NCBI GenBank assembly: GCA_900489925.1
Contig: UEHQ01000002.1
Location: 666,207 to 730,206 of the forward strand
Source: Hyphomicrobiales bacterium
GTDB taxonomy: Bacteria > Pseudomonadota > Alphaproteobacteria > Rhizobiales > Rhizobiaceae
Reading direction: 5' to 3'
DNA length: 64,000 nt
This document shows, one piece after another, positions 1 through 8,999 of this stretch (position 1 is its first letter; each line of letters opens with the position of its first letter). The position numbers were made by a program, and so were the translations under genes. The notes below the pieces were generated by a model that worked only from the letters and a program-made list of their open reading frames with translations, did not search any database and had not been told where the DNA came from.

Positions 1-505
1 GCTGCCGGCCTTGCTGGAGACGTTGAAGCCCGCATTCGACGAGACCGATCCGGACGCCGACGACCGCGCCTTCCACGCCGCGCTTGCGGTTGCCCGCAGC
101 TTCGTCGAGGCGAGTATCGGCAAACGCGCCGCAAAGCTGCGTGCCGAAGCGCTTGTGCTCCGTGCTATCGAGGAAACGGGCGAAGGCCGCGTTCTCGAGT
201 TGCCGATGGGAATGCCCTTCCGGCCTGCCATCGTGAAGGCAGGCGCCGATCACCTGCTGTTTGTCGTCCATCCCCGCGACAAGGATTGGTGCCTGACCGG
301 TATCCGCCGTGGCGACGAAGGGTTCGAGTTGCGGGCAGATTTGCCCGCCGCCTGGGCCGGTTTGACCAATGGGGATCTGGAAGCGGTTTGCGGCGTCGCG
401 GGTGCGAGCTTCTGCCACAACGGCCGCTTCATCGCTGCCGCCAAGACCCGCGAGGCTGCGCTTGCCATGGCCGAGTTGGCGGTCACGGAGGCTACCGCCG
501 CCTAG
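1..505 (+). CDS. MYG1-family (UPF0160) hydrolase, 5' end missing
   Basis: C-terminal part of a protein whose reading frame is open to the left edge, so the true start lies outside the window; the TTG at 11 is not a believable start. The visible 160 or so residues end in the pattern typical of MYG1/UPF0160 proteins: LPAAWAGL, then CGVAGASFCHNGRFIAAAKT, then a final helix rich in Ala. The family belongs to the DHH-like phosphoesterase/nuclease group, and eukaryotic MYG1 has been described as a 3'-5' RNA exonuclease. The catalytic N-terminal region is not in the window, so activity cannot be judged. It lies 82 bp before the DNA repair gene on the same strand. Confidence 0.72.
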   Translation, partial: LPALLETLKPAFDETDPDADDRAFHAALAVARSFVEASIGKRAAKLRAEALVLRAIEETGEGRVLELPMGMPFRPAIVKAGADHLLFVVHPRDKDWCLTGIRRGDEGFELRADLPAAWAGLTNGDLEAVCGVAGASFCHNGRFIAAAKTREAALAMAELAVTEATAA

Positions 506-587
506 GCCCATCGAACGCAAGAAACGGGTTGAATTCGAAACGCGGGCGTAGGATTCTTGGGGACGGTCGAACGTGGAGACCAGTCTC

Positions 588-1151
588 ATGGCCCAGATGG
601 CACACCAGTATCTCATCTTCGAAACCGCTGCCGGCTTCTGCGGCATTGCGTGGAACGATGTCGGGATCACGCGCTTTCAATTGCCCACCAAGGCAGCGGA
701 CGCGACCGAGCGGCTGCTGTTGCGCCGCATCCCGGGCGCTGAGAGCGGCAACCCGCCGCCCTATGTTGCCGACGCGATCCTCAACGTGAAACGCTATTTT
801 GACGGCGAGGAGACCGATTTCACCGGGATTACGCTCGATCTTGAAGAGCAGGACGCGTTTTTCAGGCGGATCTACGACGCCGCCCGTAAGATCGGATGGG
901 GCCACACCACCACCTACGGAGCGCTCGCGAAGGAGCTCGGCGCCGGCCCGGAAGCGGCGCGTGATGTCGGGCAGGCGATGGCGAAAAATCCGGTCGCGCT
1001 GATCATTCCCTGCCATCGCGTGTTGGCAGCTGGCGGCAAGATCGGCGGCTTTTCCGCTCCGGGCGGATCGACGTCCAAGGCGCGGATGCTGGAACTCGAA
1101 GGCGTTCACCTCGCGCCGCCGGCACCTGCACAGCAATCCCTTGATTTCTGA
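588..1151 (+). CDS. ogt: Methylated-DNA--[protein]-cysteine S-methyltransferase
   Basis: Suicide DNA repair protein that transfers the alkyl group from O6-alkylguanine (or O4-alkylthymine) to its own cysteine. 187 residues from the ATG at 588. This start is preferred over the GTG at 573 because GGAG lies about 9 bases upstream. The family signature IPCHRV is present with the acceptor cysteine at residue 142, after the helix-turn-helix-like stretch GHTTTYGALAKEL that binds the minor groove. No AraC/Ada regulatory domain is attached, so this is the stand-alone Ogt type. It ends 7 bp from the convergent MarR-like gene. Confidence 0.92.
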   Translation: MAQMAHQYLIFETAAGFCGIAWNDVGITRFQLPTKAADATERLLLRRIPGAESGNPPPYVADAILNVKRYFDGEETDFTGITLDLEEQDAFFRRIYDAARKIGWGHTTTYGALAKELGAGPEAARDVGQAMAKNPVALIIPCHRVLAAGGKIGGFSAPGGSTSKARMLELEGVHLAPPAPAQQSLDF

Positions 1152-1158
1152 TCGGTCG

Positions 1159-1692
1159 TCAGAGGCTTGCCGCTCCGCGCGCAGCCTGGTCATACTGACC
1201 TGAGAGGACGCGCATGAGTGCTGCAAGCCGGCTAATATCCGCTTCGTCAAGATGCAGTGTCCTAGCGTCGGCGATGAGCAACGCTTCGCGCATCTCGCCA
1301 TAACGGCGGCAAGCCGCCGCGCCCTTTTCCGTGACCTTCAGGGTCTTTTCCTTGCCACGCCGGCCGGTCATGATCAGCCCGTTGCCCTGCAGCTTCTTGG
1401 CCGCGTAGGTGACGATGTGAGTGTCCTCGATGTTGAGCATCACGCAGAGGTCCGAGAGCGATTTTTCACGCTGGCGATGGTTGGTCGCATGCAGGATGAG
1501 CACCTCCATATGACCAAGCCCCGGATAGCCAGCGGCCGTCATGCATCGAACAATCCAGCTGTGAAAGGCATTGCCCATCACCGTCAGCGCGAATTCGAGT
1601 TCGGACAATGCCGGCATTGCACCTTCGGCAAGGTGCGACGACGAAACGATCGGGCCGATTGAAAGCTGTGGTTCCTTCATGACATCCTTCAC
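1159..1692 (-). CDS. MarR-like winged-helix transcriptional regulator
   Basis: 177-residue protein with a winged-helix core: GLGHMEVLILHA, then SLSDLCVMLNIEDTHIVTY as the recognition-helix region, then GLIMTGRRGKEKTLKVTEKG as the wing. This is the layout of MarR-type regulators that bind DNA as dimers and respond to small ligands. It is transcribed divergently from the fused hydantoinase/5-oxoprolinase gene with about 90 bp between the starts. The simplest reading is that it controls that gene and itself. Starts at 1692 (MKDV) and 1680 (MKEP) are both possible. Family placement is fairly safe; target and ligand are inference. Confidence 0.75.
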   Translation of the reverse strand: MKDVMKEPQLSIGPIVSSSHLAEGAMPALSELEFALTVMGNAFHSWIVRCMTAAGYPGLGHMEVLILHATNHRQREKSLSDLCVMLNIEDTHIVTYAAKKLQGNGLIMTGRRGKEKTLKVTEKGAAACRRYGEMREALLIADARTLHLDEADISRLAALMRVLSGQYDQAARGAASL

Positions 1693-1772
1693 TGACAGAA
1701 TATCGATAATTTATTGACATAATGACCGCAAAAGTCGCCTATGTCATCCGAGCGTGGGATTTTAAAAGCAGG
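1693..1772. promoter_or_regulatory. Divergent control region between MarR-like regulator and hydantoinase
   Basis: AT-rich spacer containing the palindrome TATCGATA at 1701-1708, and next to it TTATTGACATAAT (1711-1723), whose outer TTAT and ATAA form a second partial inverted repeat. TTGACA at 1714-1719 could be a plus-strand -35 element, but no convincing -10 follows. The positions fit a MarR operator covering both promoters; this is inferred from layout only. Confidence 0.3.
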
Positions 1773-1781
1773 ATGGTTGAG

Positions 1782-4700
1782 ATGAGCGGCAAGTGGGACT
1801 TCTGGATCGATCGCGGCGGAACCTTCACGGATGTCATCGGCCGCGCCCCGGATGGGGAACTGCATCCGGTCAAGCTGCTGTCTGAAAACCCTGAGGTCTA
1901 CCGGGACGCGGCAATCCAGGGCATTCGCACGCTCATGGGGCTCCAGACCGGCGAACCAATCCCCGCCGGCCGCATCGGCGACGTCAAGATGGGCACCACG
2001 GTCGCCACCAACGCCCTGCTGGAGCGCAAGGGCGATCGCGTTCTGCTGCTCATTACCCGGGGTTTTCGCGATGCACTTCGCATTGCCTATCAGGCACGCC
2101 CGGACATTTTTGCCAAGGAGATCATTCTCCCCGAACAGCTCTACGACCGCGTCATTGAGGTGGACGAGCGGGTTTGCGCGGACGGCCGCATCGAACGGCC
2201 GCTCGACCTCGCCTCGGTCGAGGCCGAAGTGGCCCGGGCGAAGGCCGACGGCATCGACGCTGTGGCGATTGTCTTCATGCACGCCTGGAAATTTCCAGAG
2301 CACGAATTGCAGATGGCGGCCCTCTGCCGCAACGCCGGCTTCGGGCAGGTGTCTGTGAGCCACGAGGTTTCGCCGCTGGTGAAGCTCGTCGGCCGGGGGG
2401 ATACGACTGTCGTCGATGCCTATCTCTCGCCTATCCTCGGCCGCTACGTGCGGCGGGTGGCTGAGGAACTGGGCGTCGATGTCGAGCGGCTGGATGGCGA
2501 CGGCGACACGTCGCCGCGCCTGATGTTCATGATGTCCTCCGGAGGGCTGACGGCGGCCGAGCTGTTCAAGGGCAAGGATGCACTGCTATCGGGGCCCGCG
2601 GGCGGTGTGGTCGGCATGGTGGAAACGGCAAGGCTTGCCGGCTATGAGCGCGTCATCGGCTTCGACATGGGCGGGACATCGACCGACGTGGCGCATTACG
2701 ATGGCGAGTACGAACGCGCCTTCGACACCGAGGTCGCGGGTGTTCGCGTCCGCGCGCCGATGATGCGCATTCATACGGTCGCGGCGGGCGGCGGCTCCAT
2801 CCTTCATTTCGAGGCGGGGCGCTTTCGCGCCGGGCCGGATTCGGCGGGCGCCAATCCGGGGCCAGCCTGCTATCGTCGCGGCGGCCCCTTGGCCGTCACC
2901 GACGCCAACGTCATGCTCGGAAAGCTGCAACCGGATCTTTTTCCGGCGATTTTTGGCCCGGGGCAGGACGAACGGCTCGACGTTCACGTCGTGCGCGACA
3001 GGTTCGAAGCCCTGGCAGACGAGATCGGCGATGGCCGCAGCCCTGAAAGCGTCGCGGAGGGCTACATCACCGTCGCGGTCGAGAACATGGCGAATGCCAT
3101 CAAGAAGATCTCGGTTCAGCGCGGCTACGATGTCACGGAGTACCTGTTGAACTGCTTCGGCGGAGCGGGTGGCCAGCACGCCTGCCTGGTCGCCGATGCG
3201 CTCGGCATGGAAGCAGTGCTGGTTCATCCGTTCTCGGGCCTGCTTTCGGCTTATGGGATCGGCTTGTCCTCGGTCTTCGCGACGCGCCAGCAGGCGTTGA
3301 TAAGGCCGCTCGTGCCGGAGACACTGACGGCGATCGAGGTATTGATTGGCGAATTGCGCGAACATGTCCTCGCGGAGCTCGCGAGCCAGGGTGTGCCGGA
3401 AGCCGAGACACGCACGCGACCGATCCTGCACCTGCGCTATGACGGAACCGATACCGCGCTTCCTGTAGGCTTCGAGAGCGGCTCTCTGAAACAGGCGCGC
3501 CTCGACTTCGAGGCAGTCCACAAGGCGCAATTCGGCTTCATCTACGACGACAAGGCGATGATCGTCGAACTGGTGGCAGTCGAGGGGCAGGACGGCCGCG
3601 AGCGAGGCTTGAGCGAACGCGATGCACCGATCGAGAATATCGAGGCAGCGGCTTCAGAAACGCGGCCGCTCTTCACCGAAGGCGCCTGGCATCAGGCGGG
3701 CATCTTCATGCGCGGCTCCCTTCGGCCAGGACATCGCCTCAGCGGCCCGGCTCTTATCGTCGAGAAGAACCAGACTATCGTGGTCGAGCCCGGCTGGCAG
3801 GCGACGATCAGCGCCAAAGACCACGTCGTCATGCGGCGGGTGGAAAAGAAGCGCAGACAGGCCGCCGTCGGCACAGAGGCGGATCCCGTCATGCTCGAGG
3901 TATTCAACAATCTCTTCATGTCGATCGCCGAGCAGATGGGCGTGACGCTGCAGAACACCGCCTATTCGGTCAACATCAAGGAACGGCTCGACTTCTCCTG
4001 CGCCGTCTTTGACCATACCGGCGCGCTGGTGGCGAATGCACCGCACATGCCCGTCCATCTCGGTTCAATGGACCGGTCGGTCGAGACGATCATCCGTCTG
4101 AACGCCGGTAATATCCGGCCCGGCGACGTATTCGCGCTCAATGCGCCGTACAATGGCGGCACGCATCTTCCTGACATCACGGTCGTCACCCCGGTTTTCG
4201 ACGACGCCGACAAGGACATCCTGTTCTATGTTGCCTCGCGTGGACATCACGCCGATATCGGCGGCACGGCGCCCGGCTCGATGACGCCGCTGGCGACGAC
4301 CGTGAACGAGGAGGGTGTGCTGTTCGACAATTTCCAGTTGGTCGAACGGGGCAAATTCCGCGAAGCCGAGCTTCGCCACCTGCTGCGGGATCATCCGTTT
4401 CCGGCGCGCAACCCGCACCAGAACGTTGCCGATCTGAAAGCGCAGATTGCCGCCAACGAGAAGGGCGTTGCCGAACTGCGCAAGGTGGTCTCGCATTTCG
4501 GGCTCGATGTCGTGCAGGCCTATATGGGTCACGTTCAGGACAACGCCGCCGAGAGCGTGCGGCGCGTCCTGTCGCTGCTGCCCGACGAAAGCGAATGCGA
4601 ATACCCGACCGACACGGGACAGGTGATCAAGGTGAAGATCACCGTCGATCGCCAGAAGCGCGAGGCGACGGTGGACTTCACCGGCACCTCGCCGGTGATG

Positions 4701-5426
4701 AAGAACAACTTCAATGCGCCGGAGCCCGTCGCGCGCGCTGCCGTTCTCTATGCCTTCCGCGTCATGGTCGAAGACATGATCCCGATGAACGCCGGCTGCC
4801 TGCGCCCGATCAATATCATCATACCCGATGGCTGCATGCTGAAGCCGGCCTACCCGGCGGCTGTGGTCGCCGGCAACGTCGAGACCTCGCAGCACGTGAC
4901 GAACGCCTTGTTTTCGGCACTGGGCTCACTCGCCAATGCGCAAGGCACGATGAACAACCTCACCTTCGGCAACGAAAAGTACCAATATTACGAAACGATC
5001 TGCTCCGGATCGCCTGCGGGCCGCACGAATGCCGGGCGCGGGTTTGCCGGAACGTCGGGCGTCCATACGCACATGACCAATTCGCGGCTTACCGATCCTG
5101 AGATTCTCGAACTCCGCTTCCCCGTGCTGCTCGAGGACTTTCACATCCGGCAGGGTTCGGGCGGCAAAGGCCGCTGGTCAGCGGGCGACGGTACCAGCCG
5201 AACGATCCGCTTTCTGGAAAAGATGGAATGCGCCATCCTGTCGTCACACCGCTCACACCCACCACGCGGACTGGACGGCGGCGAGGACGGTCAAACGGGG
5301 AGCACGGAAGTTCGCCGCACGGACGGTCGGCTGGAGATGCTGAAGGCCTGCGACCAGACGGTCCTTGAGGCCGGCGACGCGGTGATCGTGACGACACCGA
5401 CACCGGGCGGATACGGCAAGCGTTAG
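1782..5426 (+). CDS. Fused hydantoinase A/B, 5-oxoprolinase-type ATP-dependent amidohydrolase
   Basis: About 1,214 residues. The N-terminal half is HyuA-like (hydantoinase A), with the ASKHA-fold phosphate loops [11 protein letters not shown] near residue 7 and [11 protein letters not shown] near residue 295. The C-terminal half is HyuB-like, starting around residue 700 with [16 protein letters not shown] and containing [10 protein letters not shown] and GTHLPDI. Fusion of both halves in one chain is the architecture of 5-oxoprolinase (ATP-dependent opening of 5-oxoproline to glutamate) and of many alphaproteobacterial hydantoinase/oxoprolinase proteins, so substrate cannot be fixed from sequence. 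The ATG at 1782 is preferred because [13 protein letters not shown] normally sits a few residues from the N-terminus; 1773 is an alternative. It is divergent from a MarR-like regulator. Confidence 0.85.
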   Translation: MSGKWDFWIDRGGTFTDVIGRAPDGELHPVKLLSENPEVYRDAAIQGIRTLMGLQTGEPIPAGRIGDVKMGTTVATNALLERKGDRVLLLITRGFRDALRIAYQARPDIFAKEIILPEQLYDRVIEVDERVCADGRIERPLDLASVEAEVARAKADGIDAVAIVFMHAWKFPEHELQMAALCRNAGFGQVSVSHEVSPLVKLVGRGDTTVVDAYLSPILGRYVRRVAEELGVDVERLDGDGDTSPRLMFMMSSGGLTAAELFKGKDALLSGPAGGVVGMVETARLAGYERVIGFDMGGTSTDVAHYDGEYERAFDTEVAGVRVRAPMMRIHTVAAGGGSILHFEAGRFRAGPDSAGANPGPACYRRGGPLAVTDANVMLGKLQPDLFPAIFGPGQDERLDVHVVRDRFEALADEIGDGRSPESVAEGYITVAVENMANAIKKISVQRGYDVTEYLLNCFGGAGGQHACLVADALGMEAVLVHPFSGLLSAYGIGLSSVFATRQQALIRPLVPETLTAIEVLIGELREHVLAELASQGVPEAETRTRPILHLRYDGTDTALPVGFESGSLKQARLDFEAVHKAQFGFIYDDKAMIVELVAVEGQDGRERGLSERDAPIENIEAAASETRPLFTEGAWHQAGIFMRGSLRPGHRLSGPALIVEKNQTIVVEPGWQATISAKDHVVMRRVEKKRRQAAVGTEADPVMLEVFNNLFMSIAEQMGVTLQNTAYSVNIKERLDFSCAVFDHTGALVANAPHMPVHLGSMDRSVETIIRLNAGNIRPGDVFALNAPYNGGTHLPDITVVTPVFDDADKDILFYVASRGHHADIGGTAPGSMTPLATTVNEEGVLFDNFQLVERGKFREAELRHLLRDHPFPARNPHQNVADLKAQIAANEKGVAELRKVVSHFGLDVVQAYMGHVQDNAAESVRRVLSLLPDESECEYPTDTGQVIKVKITVDRQKREATVDFTGTSPVMKNNFNAPEPVARAAVLYAFRVMVEDMIPMNAGCLRPINIIIPDGCMLKPAYPAAVVAGNVETSQHVTNALFSALGSLANAQGTMNNLTFGNEKYQYYETICSGSPAGRTNAGRGFAGTSGVHTHMTNSRLTDPEILELRFPVLLEDFHIRQGSGGKGRWSAGDGTSRTIRFLEKMECAILSSHRSHPPRGLDGGEDGQTGSTEVRRTDGRLEMLKACDQTVLEAGDAVIVTTPTPGGYGKR

Positions 5427-5430
5427 CGTC

Positions 5431-5997
5431 TCAGCGGCTTCGCCACGCGGGCGGGCTGCTCAACCCTTCATCGGGCACCCTTGCGCGCAACGACAGGCGG
5501 CCGCGCTCGGCGAGTTCGTCGGCGCGCTCGTTGCCGGCGAGGCCCGAATGGCCCTTGCACCAGGCGATGGTCAGCAGGCGATTGCGAGACAGCTGACCGT
5601 CGATCGCCTTCCAGAGATCCGGGTTTGCAATGGTTCGGCTTCGCACCTTCGCGTTGGCGCTTATCTTCTTCCAGCCGTTGTTCTTCCAGATGTGGCGCCA
5701 CTGATTGCAGCCTGTGACGGCATAGGCCGAATCGGACCAGACGACGGCTGTTTCCCCCGCGGCGTTGCCGTTGATCCAGGTCACGGCTTCGAGCAACGCA
5801 ATCAGTTCGGTCGTATTGTTGGCGGTGTCCTTGACGCCGCCAGAGCCGGAAGCGACTTCCGCATCGTCGCGATAGACCACGAAGGCCCAGCCGCCTTCCC
5901 CGGATACTGGTTCGTAGCAACCATCGGCGAAGACGTGGAGGGTGTGCTCGGCAGCGATACTTTCAGGGAACAGGATAGTGTCAATGTTATCGGTCAT
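5431..5997 (-). CDS. Ribonuclease HI-like protein
   Basis: 188 residues with a full RNase H1 active-site set: Asp25 in FADGCYEP, Glu64 in TTELIALLEA, Asp89 in WSDSAY, His150 in KGHSG and Asp160 in NERADELA. The His-to-Asp spacing of 10 equals that of E. coli RNase HI. It should cleave the RNA strand of RNA-DNA hybrids. It has about 20 extra residues at each end compared with the usual core of about 150, so it may be an additional RNase H rather than the housekeeping rnhA. Its stop is 4 bp from the convergent hydantoinase stop. The start at 5997 is the first ATG of the frame. Confidence 0.83.
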   Translation of the reverse strand: MTDNIDTILFPESIAAEHTLHVFADGCYEPVSGEGGWAFVVYRDDAEVASGSGGVKDTANNTTELIALLEAVTWINGNAAGETAVVWSDSAYAVTGCNQWRHIWKNNGWKKISANAKVRSRTIANPDLWKAIDGQLSRNRLLTIAWCKGHSGLAGNERADELAERGRLSLRARVPDEGLSSPPAWRSR

Positions 5998-6076
5998 TTG
6001 CGCCTTGTGACATCCATCCGCGAGGGATGGATCGCGGGAGGTTCGGTCTTACACCGAGCCACCAGGAACGCCAGAC

Positions 6077-6478
6077 CTATTCGGCAGCAGCCAGAAACAC
6101 CGTATTCTCCGACGTAGATGCAAGAGCGCGAACCCTGGCTTCCGTCCTGGCGATCAACCGATAGAACTCCTCCTGCGCGTCGACATCCAGCTGGATGACG
6201 GCATTGACGTCGTCGGGGGTATCGCAGACACAGGCGACCGCCGATATCGGACAGATGCCGCCCGGATAGCGCTTGCCGGTTCCCGTATAGGCGCGACGAC
6301 CCCACTGTTCGGAATAGACTGTTTCCTCACGATCCAGCTCCAGGATCGTGCCCTTGCAAGCTGTCACGATCGCAGCCTTGCCGTAAGCGAACCAATGATA
6401 GTTCAGTTTGCGCAGAATATACTTGCCAGTGATATCTTCGCCGGCCAATTCCGCCGGATCTTCAATCATTCTGATCAT
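6077..6478 (-). CDS. Conserved-looking hypothetical protein, 133 aa
   Basis: I do not recognise this protein. It is soluble-looking, with no signal peptide or membrane segment. It has three cysteines in a short central stretch (GGICPISAVACVCDTPDD) and a C-terminal helix (AQEEFYRLIARTEARVRAL). The start at 6478 is supported by GAGGAA six bases upstream. A possible promoter lies further upstream on the minus strand: TTGTCT at 6525-6530 and TATTAG at 6500-6505, with a 19-base spacer. Codon use and composition match the neighbours. It is read in the same direction as the RNase H-like gene, 79 bp away. Confidence 0.6.
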   Translation of the reverse strand: MIRMIEDPAELAGEDITGKYILRKLNYHWFAYGKAAIVTACKGTILELDREETVYSEQWGRRAYTGTGKRYPGGICPISAVACVCDTPDDVNAVIQLDVDAQEEFYRLIARTEARVRALASTSENTVFLAAAE

Positions 6479-6810
6479 GATGACTTCCTCAAGATCAGTC
6501 TAATATCCATGAAGTAGGTTTACGAGACAAGTCGGAAAAGGGTAGCTTTTGTAAAGACTTAGTCACAATGTGTTTCCGATTCTTACAGAAATTGGCATTC
6601 GCGCAAGCTCATTCACGGCCAAGACCCGTGGTTAACCTTGAGGCAAACAGGGGTCGTCTCCTGTTCTTTCCTAGCAGACACAGACGCGACTATTGTGACA
6701 ATGGGGTGCGCCGATGCTTCGTCGGCTGCGAGTTCTTAGCTCCCGGGCGAGCCTTAAGTGACGGCAGTCGGCCGGCCGATTTTGGATGGCCGAGCTCCGG
6801 GGCGAGATGA
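6479..6810. other. Intergenic region, 332 bp, no convincing gene
   Basis: Lies between the start of the 133-aa hypothetical gene and the end of the phn operon, both on the minus strand. The segment next to 6478 should hold the promoter of the hypothetical gene. A short hairpin-capable stretch (CACGG ... CCGTG, about 6615-6632) is present. A plus-strand frame at 6568-6810 exists but its composition is unlike real proteins here, so I treat the rest as non-coding. Confidence 0.4.
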
Positions 6811-6829
6811 GCGCCCCGGTCCGGGGCGC
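6811..6829 (-). terminator. Hairpin at end of the phn operon
   Basis: Perfect inverted repeat GCGCCCC-GGTCC-GGGGCGC, 4 bp beyond the stop of the last operon gene. The stem is very GC-rich, but no run of T follows on the minus strand. It is therefore a probable but not classical terminator; it could also stabilise the 3' end. Confidence 0.45.
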
Positions 6830-6833
6830 CCGA

Positions 6834-7451
6834 TCATGCTTCGTAGCGGGCGAGGAAATCTTCGGCACTCAGCGCGCGAAAATCGGCCAGGGCGACCCGC
6901 AGGCGGTCGTGCTCCCAATCCCACCAGGCGAGCCTGTCCATGCGTTCGCCGACGTCCTTCGGGAAGCGTTCGCGGATCAGCTTGGCGGGGACGCCGCCGA
7001 CGATGGTGTAGGGAGCGACATCCTTGGAGACGACCGCACCGGCGCCGATGACGGCCCCGTTGCCGACCGTGACGCCGGGCAGGATGGTTACGCCGTGGCC
7101 GATCCAGACATCATGACCGATGACGACGCGGTTGGAGCGGCGCCATTCGAAGAAGTCGGTCTCCATATCGGCATCCGGCCAATAATCGGCGGCACGATAG
7201 GTGAAGTGATGCAGCGTCGCGCGCCAGGTCGGATGGTTGGTGGCGTTGATGCGCACCGAGGCTGCGATGTTGACGAACTTGCCGATCGTCGCGCACCAGA
7301 TGGCGCCGTCCTGCATGACATAGGAATAGTCGCCGAACTCGACTTCCTCGATGCGGCAACGCTCCGAGACCTCCGTGAAGCGCCCGAAGGTGGCGTTCTT
7401 CACCGATGCCGTTTCATGGAAATAGGGCTCGAGGCCAATCTTGCGGCTCAT
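6834..7451 (-). CDS. Phosphonate-operon hexapeptide-repeat acyltransferase-like protein
   Basis: 205 residues. It has a left-handed beta-helix of hexapeptide repeats ([23 protein letters not shown] and [20 protein letters not shown]) followed by the acyltransferase-like segment [22 protein letters not shown]. This matches the hexapeptide transferase subfamily often found in C-P lyase operons, related to DapH/LacA-type acetyltransferases. Its start overlaps the phnL stop as ATGA, so it is translationally coupled and the last gene of the operon. The acyl acceptor is unknown. A self-protection or phosphonate-modifying role is only inference. Confidence 0.8.
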   Translation of the reverse strand: MSRKIGLEPYFHETASVKNATFGRFTEVSERCRIEEVEFGDYSYVMQDGAIWCATIGKFVNIAASVRINATNHPTWRATLHHFTYRAADYWPDADMETDFFEWRRSNRVVIGHDVWIGHGVTILPGVTVGNGAVIGAGAVVSKDVAPYTIVGGVPAKLIRERFPKDVGERMDRLAWWDWEHDRLRVALADFRALSAEDFLARYEA

Positions 7452-8158
7452 GCGGCGATTGCCTTTCGCGGCGAGAACTTCTGGACGTCGAGAATGCGGT
7501 CGGCGACGGCCTCGCGCACTTCCTCATCGTGGAAGATGCCGAGAAGGGCGACGCCCGCCTTCTTCTTCTCCTCGATCATGCCGACGACGACGGCGCGGTT
7601 CCTGGCGTCGAGCGAGGCGGTCGGCTCGTCGAGCAGCAGGACCGTGTGCTCGGTGATGAAGCCGCGGGCGATGTTGACGCGCTGCTGTTCACCGCCGGAG
7701 AAGGTGGCGGGCGGAAGCTGCCAGAGCGCTTCCGGCAGGTTTAGCTTCGAGAGAAGGTTTGCGGCCTTCTCGCGCGCCGTTTCCGCCTTTTCGCCACGGG
7801 CGACCAGCGGCTCGGCCACCACGTCAATCGCCGCAACACGTGGGACGGTGCGCAGGAACTGGCTGACATAGCCGAGCGTATCACGGCGCACGGCGATGAC
7901 CGTGCGCGGGTCGGCCGTTGCCAGATCGACGATCTTGTCGTGATGCTTGATGAGGATCTGGCCGCTATCGACGGCATAATTGCCGTAGATCATCTTGAGC
8001 AGCGAGCTCTTGCCGATGCCCGACGGACCGCCGAGGACGACGCATTCCCCGCATGCCACGGAAAAGGATACATCCGAGACGACCGGCAGCTTGATGCCGT
8101 CGCGCAGGTGCATGGTGAAGCTCTTGACGACTTCAGAAACAACGAGTGGCGTTGCCAT
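7448..8158 (-). CDS. phnL: C-P lyase operon ABC-type ATPase PhnL
   Basis: 236-residue ABC ATPase with Walker [11 protein letters not shown], signature [13 protein letters not shown] and Walker [13 protein letters not shown]. PhnL is an ABC-type ATPase that associates with the C-P lyase core complex, not a membrane transporter. The start at 8158 (MATPLVV) is chosen over the upstream ATG at 8269 because AAGGAAAG precedes it and the longer form would add residues unlike the family. It is 64 bp downstream of phnK and overlaps the hexapeptide transferase by ATGA. Confidence 0.93.
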   Translation of the reverse strand: MATPLVVSEVVKSFTMHLRDGIKLPVVSDVSFSVACGECVVLGGPSGIGKSSLLKMIYGNYAVDSGQILIKHHDKIVDLATADPRTVIAVRRDTLGYVSQFLRTVPRVAAIDVVAEPLVARGEKAETAREKAANLLSKLNLPEALWQLPPATFSGGEQQRVNIARGFITEHTVLLLDEPTASLDARNRAVVVGMIEEKKKAGVALLGIFHDEEVREAVADRILDVQKFSPRKAIAA

Positions 8159-8222
8159 GATTTCTTTCCTTAGTTTCGCTTGCCGCTGACACCGGTAGCC
8201 GGAGTCGGAACAGCATTCGCGA

Positions 8223-8999
8223 TCAGACCTGCAGGATGGAGGAAACGAGGAGCTGCGTGTACGGCTCACGTGGATCGTCGAGGACGCGATCGGTCAGCCC
8301 GTGCTCGATGACATGGCCATCCTTCATCACCATCATGCGGTGCGACAGCAGGCGCGCGACGGCGAGGTCGTGGGTGACGATGATGGCGGCAAGGCCGAGA
8401 TCGTTGACGAGACCGCGAACGAGATCGAGCAGGCGGGCCTGCACCGACACGTCGAGGCCGCCGGTCGGCTCGTCCATGAATACCAGGCGCGGGCCGGTTA
8501 CCAGGTTCCGGGCGATCTGCAGGCGCTGGCGCATGCCACCCGAGAAGGCGCGCGGCTGGTCGTCGATGCGGCCTTCATCGATCTCGACGCGCTGCAGCCA
8601 GTCGATCGCGGTGGAGCGGATGTTGCCGTAGTGACGGTCGCCGATCGCCATCAGGCGTTCGCCGACATTGGCGCCGGCCGAGACCGTCATGCGCAGACCG
8701 TCAGCCGGATTCTGATGCACGAAACCCCAGTCGGTGCGCATCAGGAAGCGGCGCTCGGCCTCGTTCATGCGGTAGAGGTCGCGATAGGCGCCGTCGCGCA
8801 TGTGGTATTCGACGCTGCCGGTCGTCGGCATCAGGCGGGTGGAGATGCAGTTGAGCAGCGTCGTCTTGCCTGAGCCGGATTCACCGACGATGGCGAGCAC
8901 TTCGCCGGGCCAGAGCTCGAAGGAAACATTCCGGCAGCCGATGCGGTTGCCATAGAACTTCGAGACGTCATTGACTTTAAGAAGCGGGGTGTCGCTCAT
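8223..8999 (-). CDS. phnK: C-P lyase operon ABC-type ATPase PhnK
   Basis: 258 residues with Walker [13 protein letters not shown], signature SGGMRQRLQIARNL, Walker B LVFMDEPTGGLDVS and switch histidine IVTHDLAV. It is close to oligopeptide-type ABC ATPases, as expected for PhnK. In the E. coli system PhnK binds the PhnGHIJ core through PhnJ. The start at 8999 (MSDTPLL) overlaps the phnJ stop as ATGA, which decides against the longer frame reaching 9065. Confidence 0.93.
   Translation of the reverse strand: MSDTPLLKVNDVSKFYGNRIGCRNVSFELWPGEVLAIVGESGSGKTTLLNCISTRLMPTTGSVEYHMRDGAYRDLYRMNEAERRFLMRTDWGFVHQNPADGLRMTVSAGANVGERLMAIGDRHYGNIRSTAIDWLQRVEIDEGRIDDQPRAFSGGMRQRLQIARNLVTGPRLVFMDEPTGGLDVSVQARLLDLVRGLVNDLGLAAIIVTHDLAVARLLSHRMMVMKDGHVIEHGLTDRVLDDPREPYTQLLVSSILQV

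Noticed and set aside
6568..6810. An 80-codon frame between the hypothetical gene and the phn operon
   Set aside because: It has no ribosome site, unusual composition, and runs up to the operon-end hairpin.
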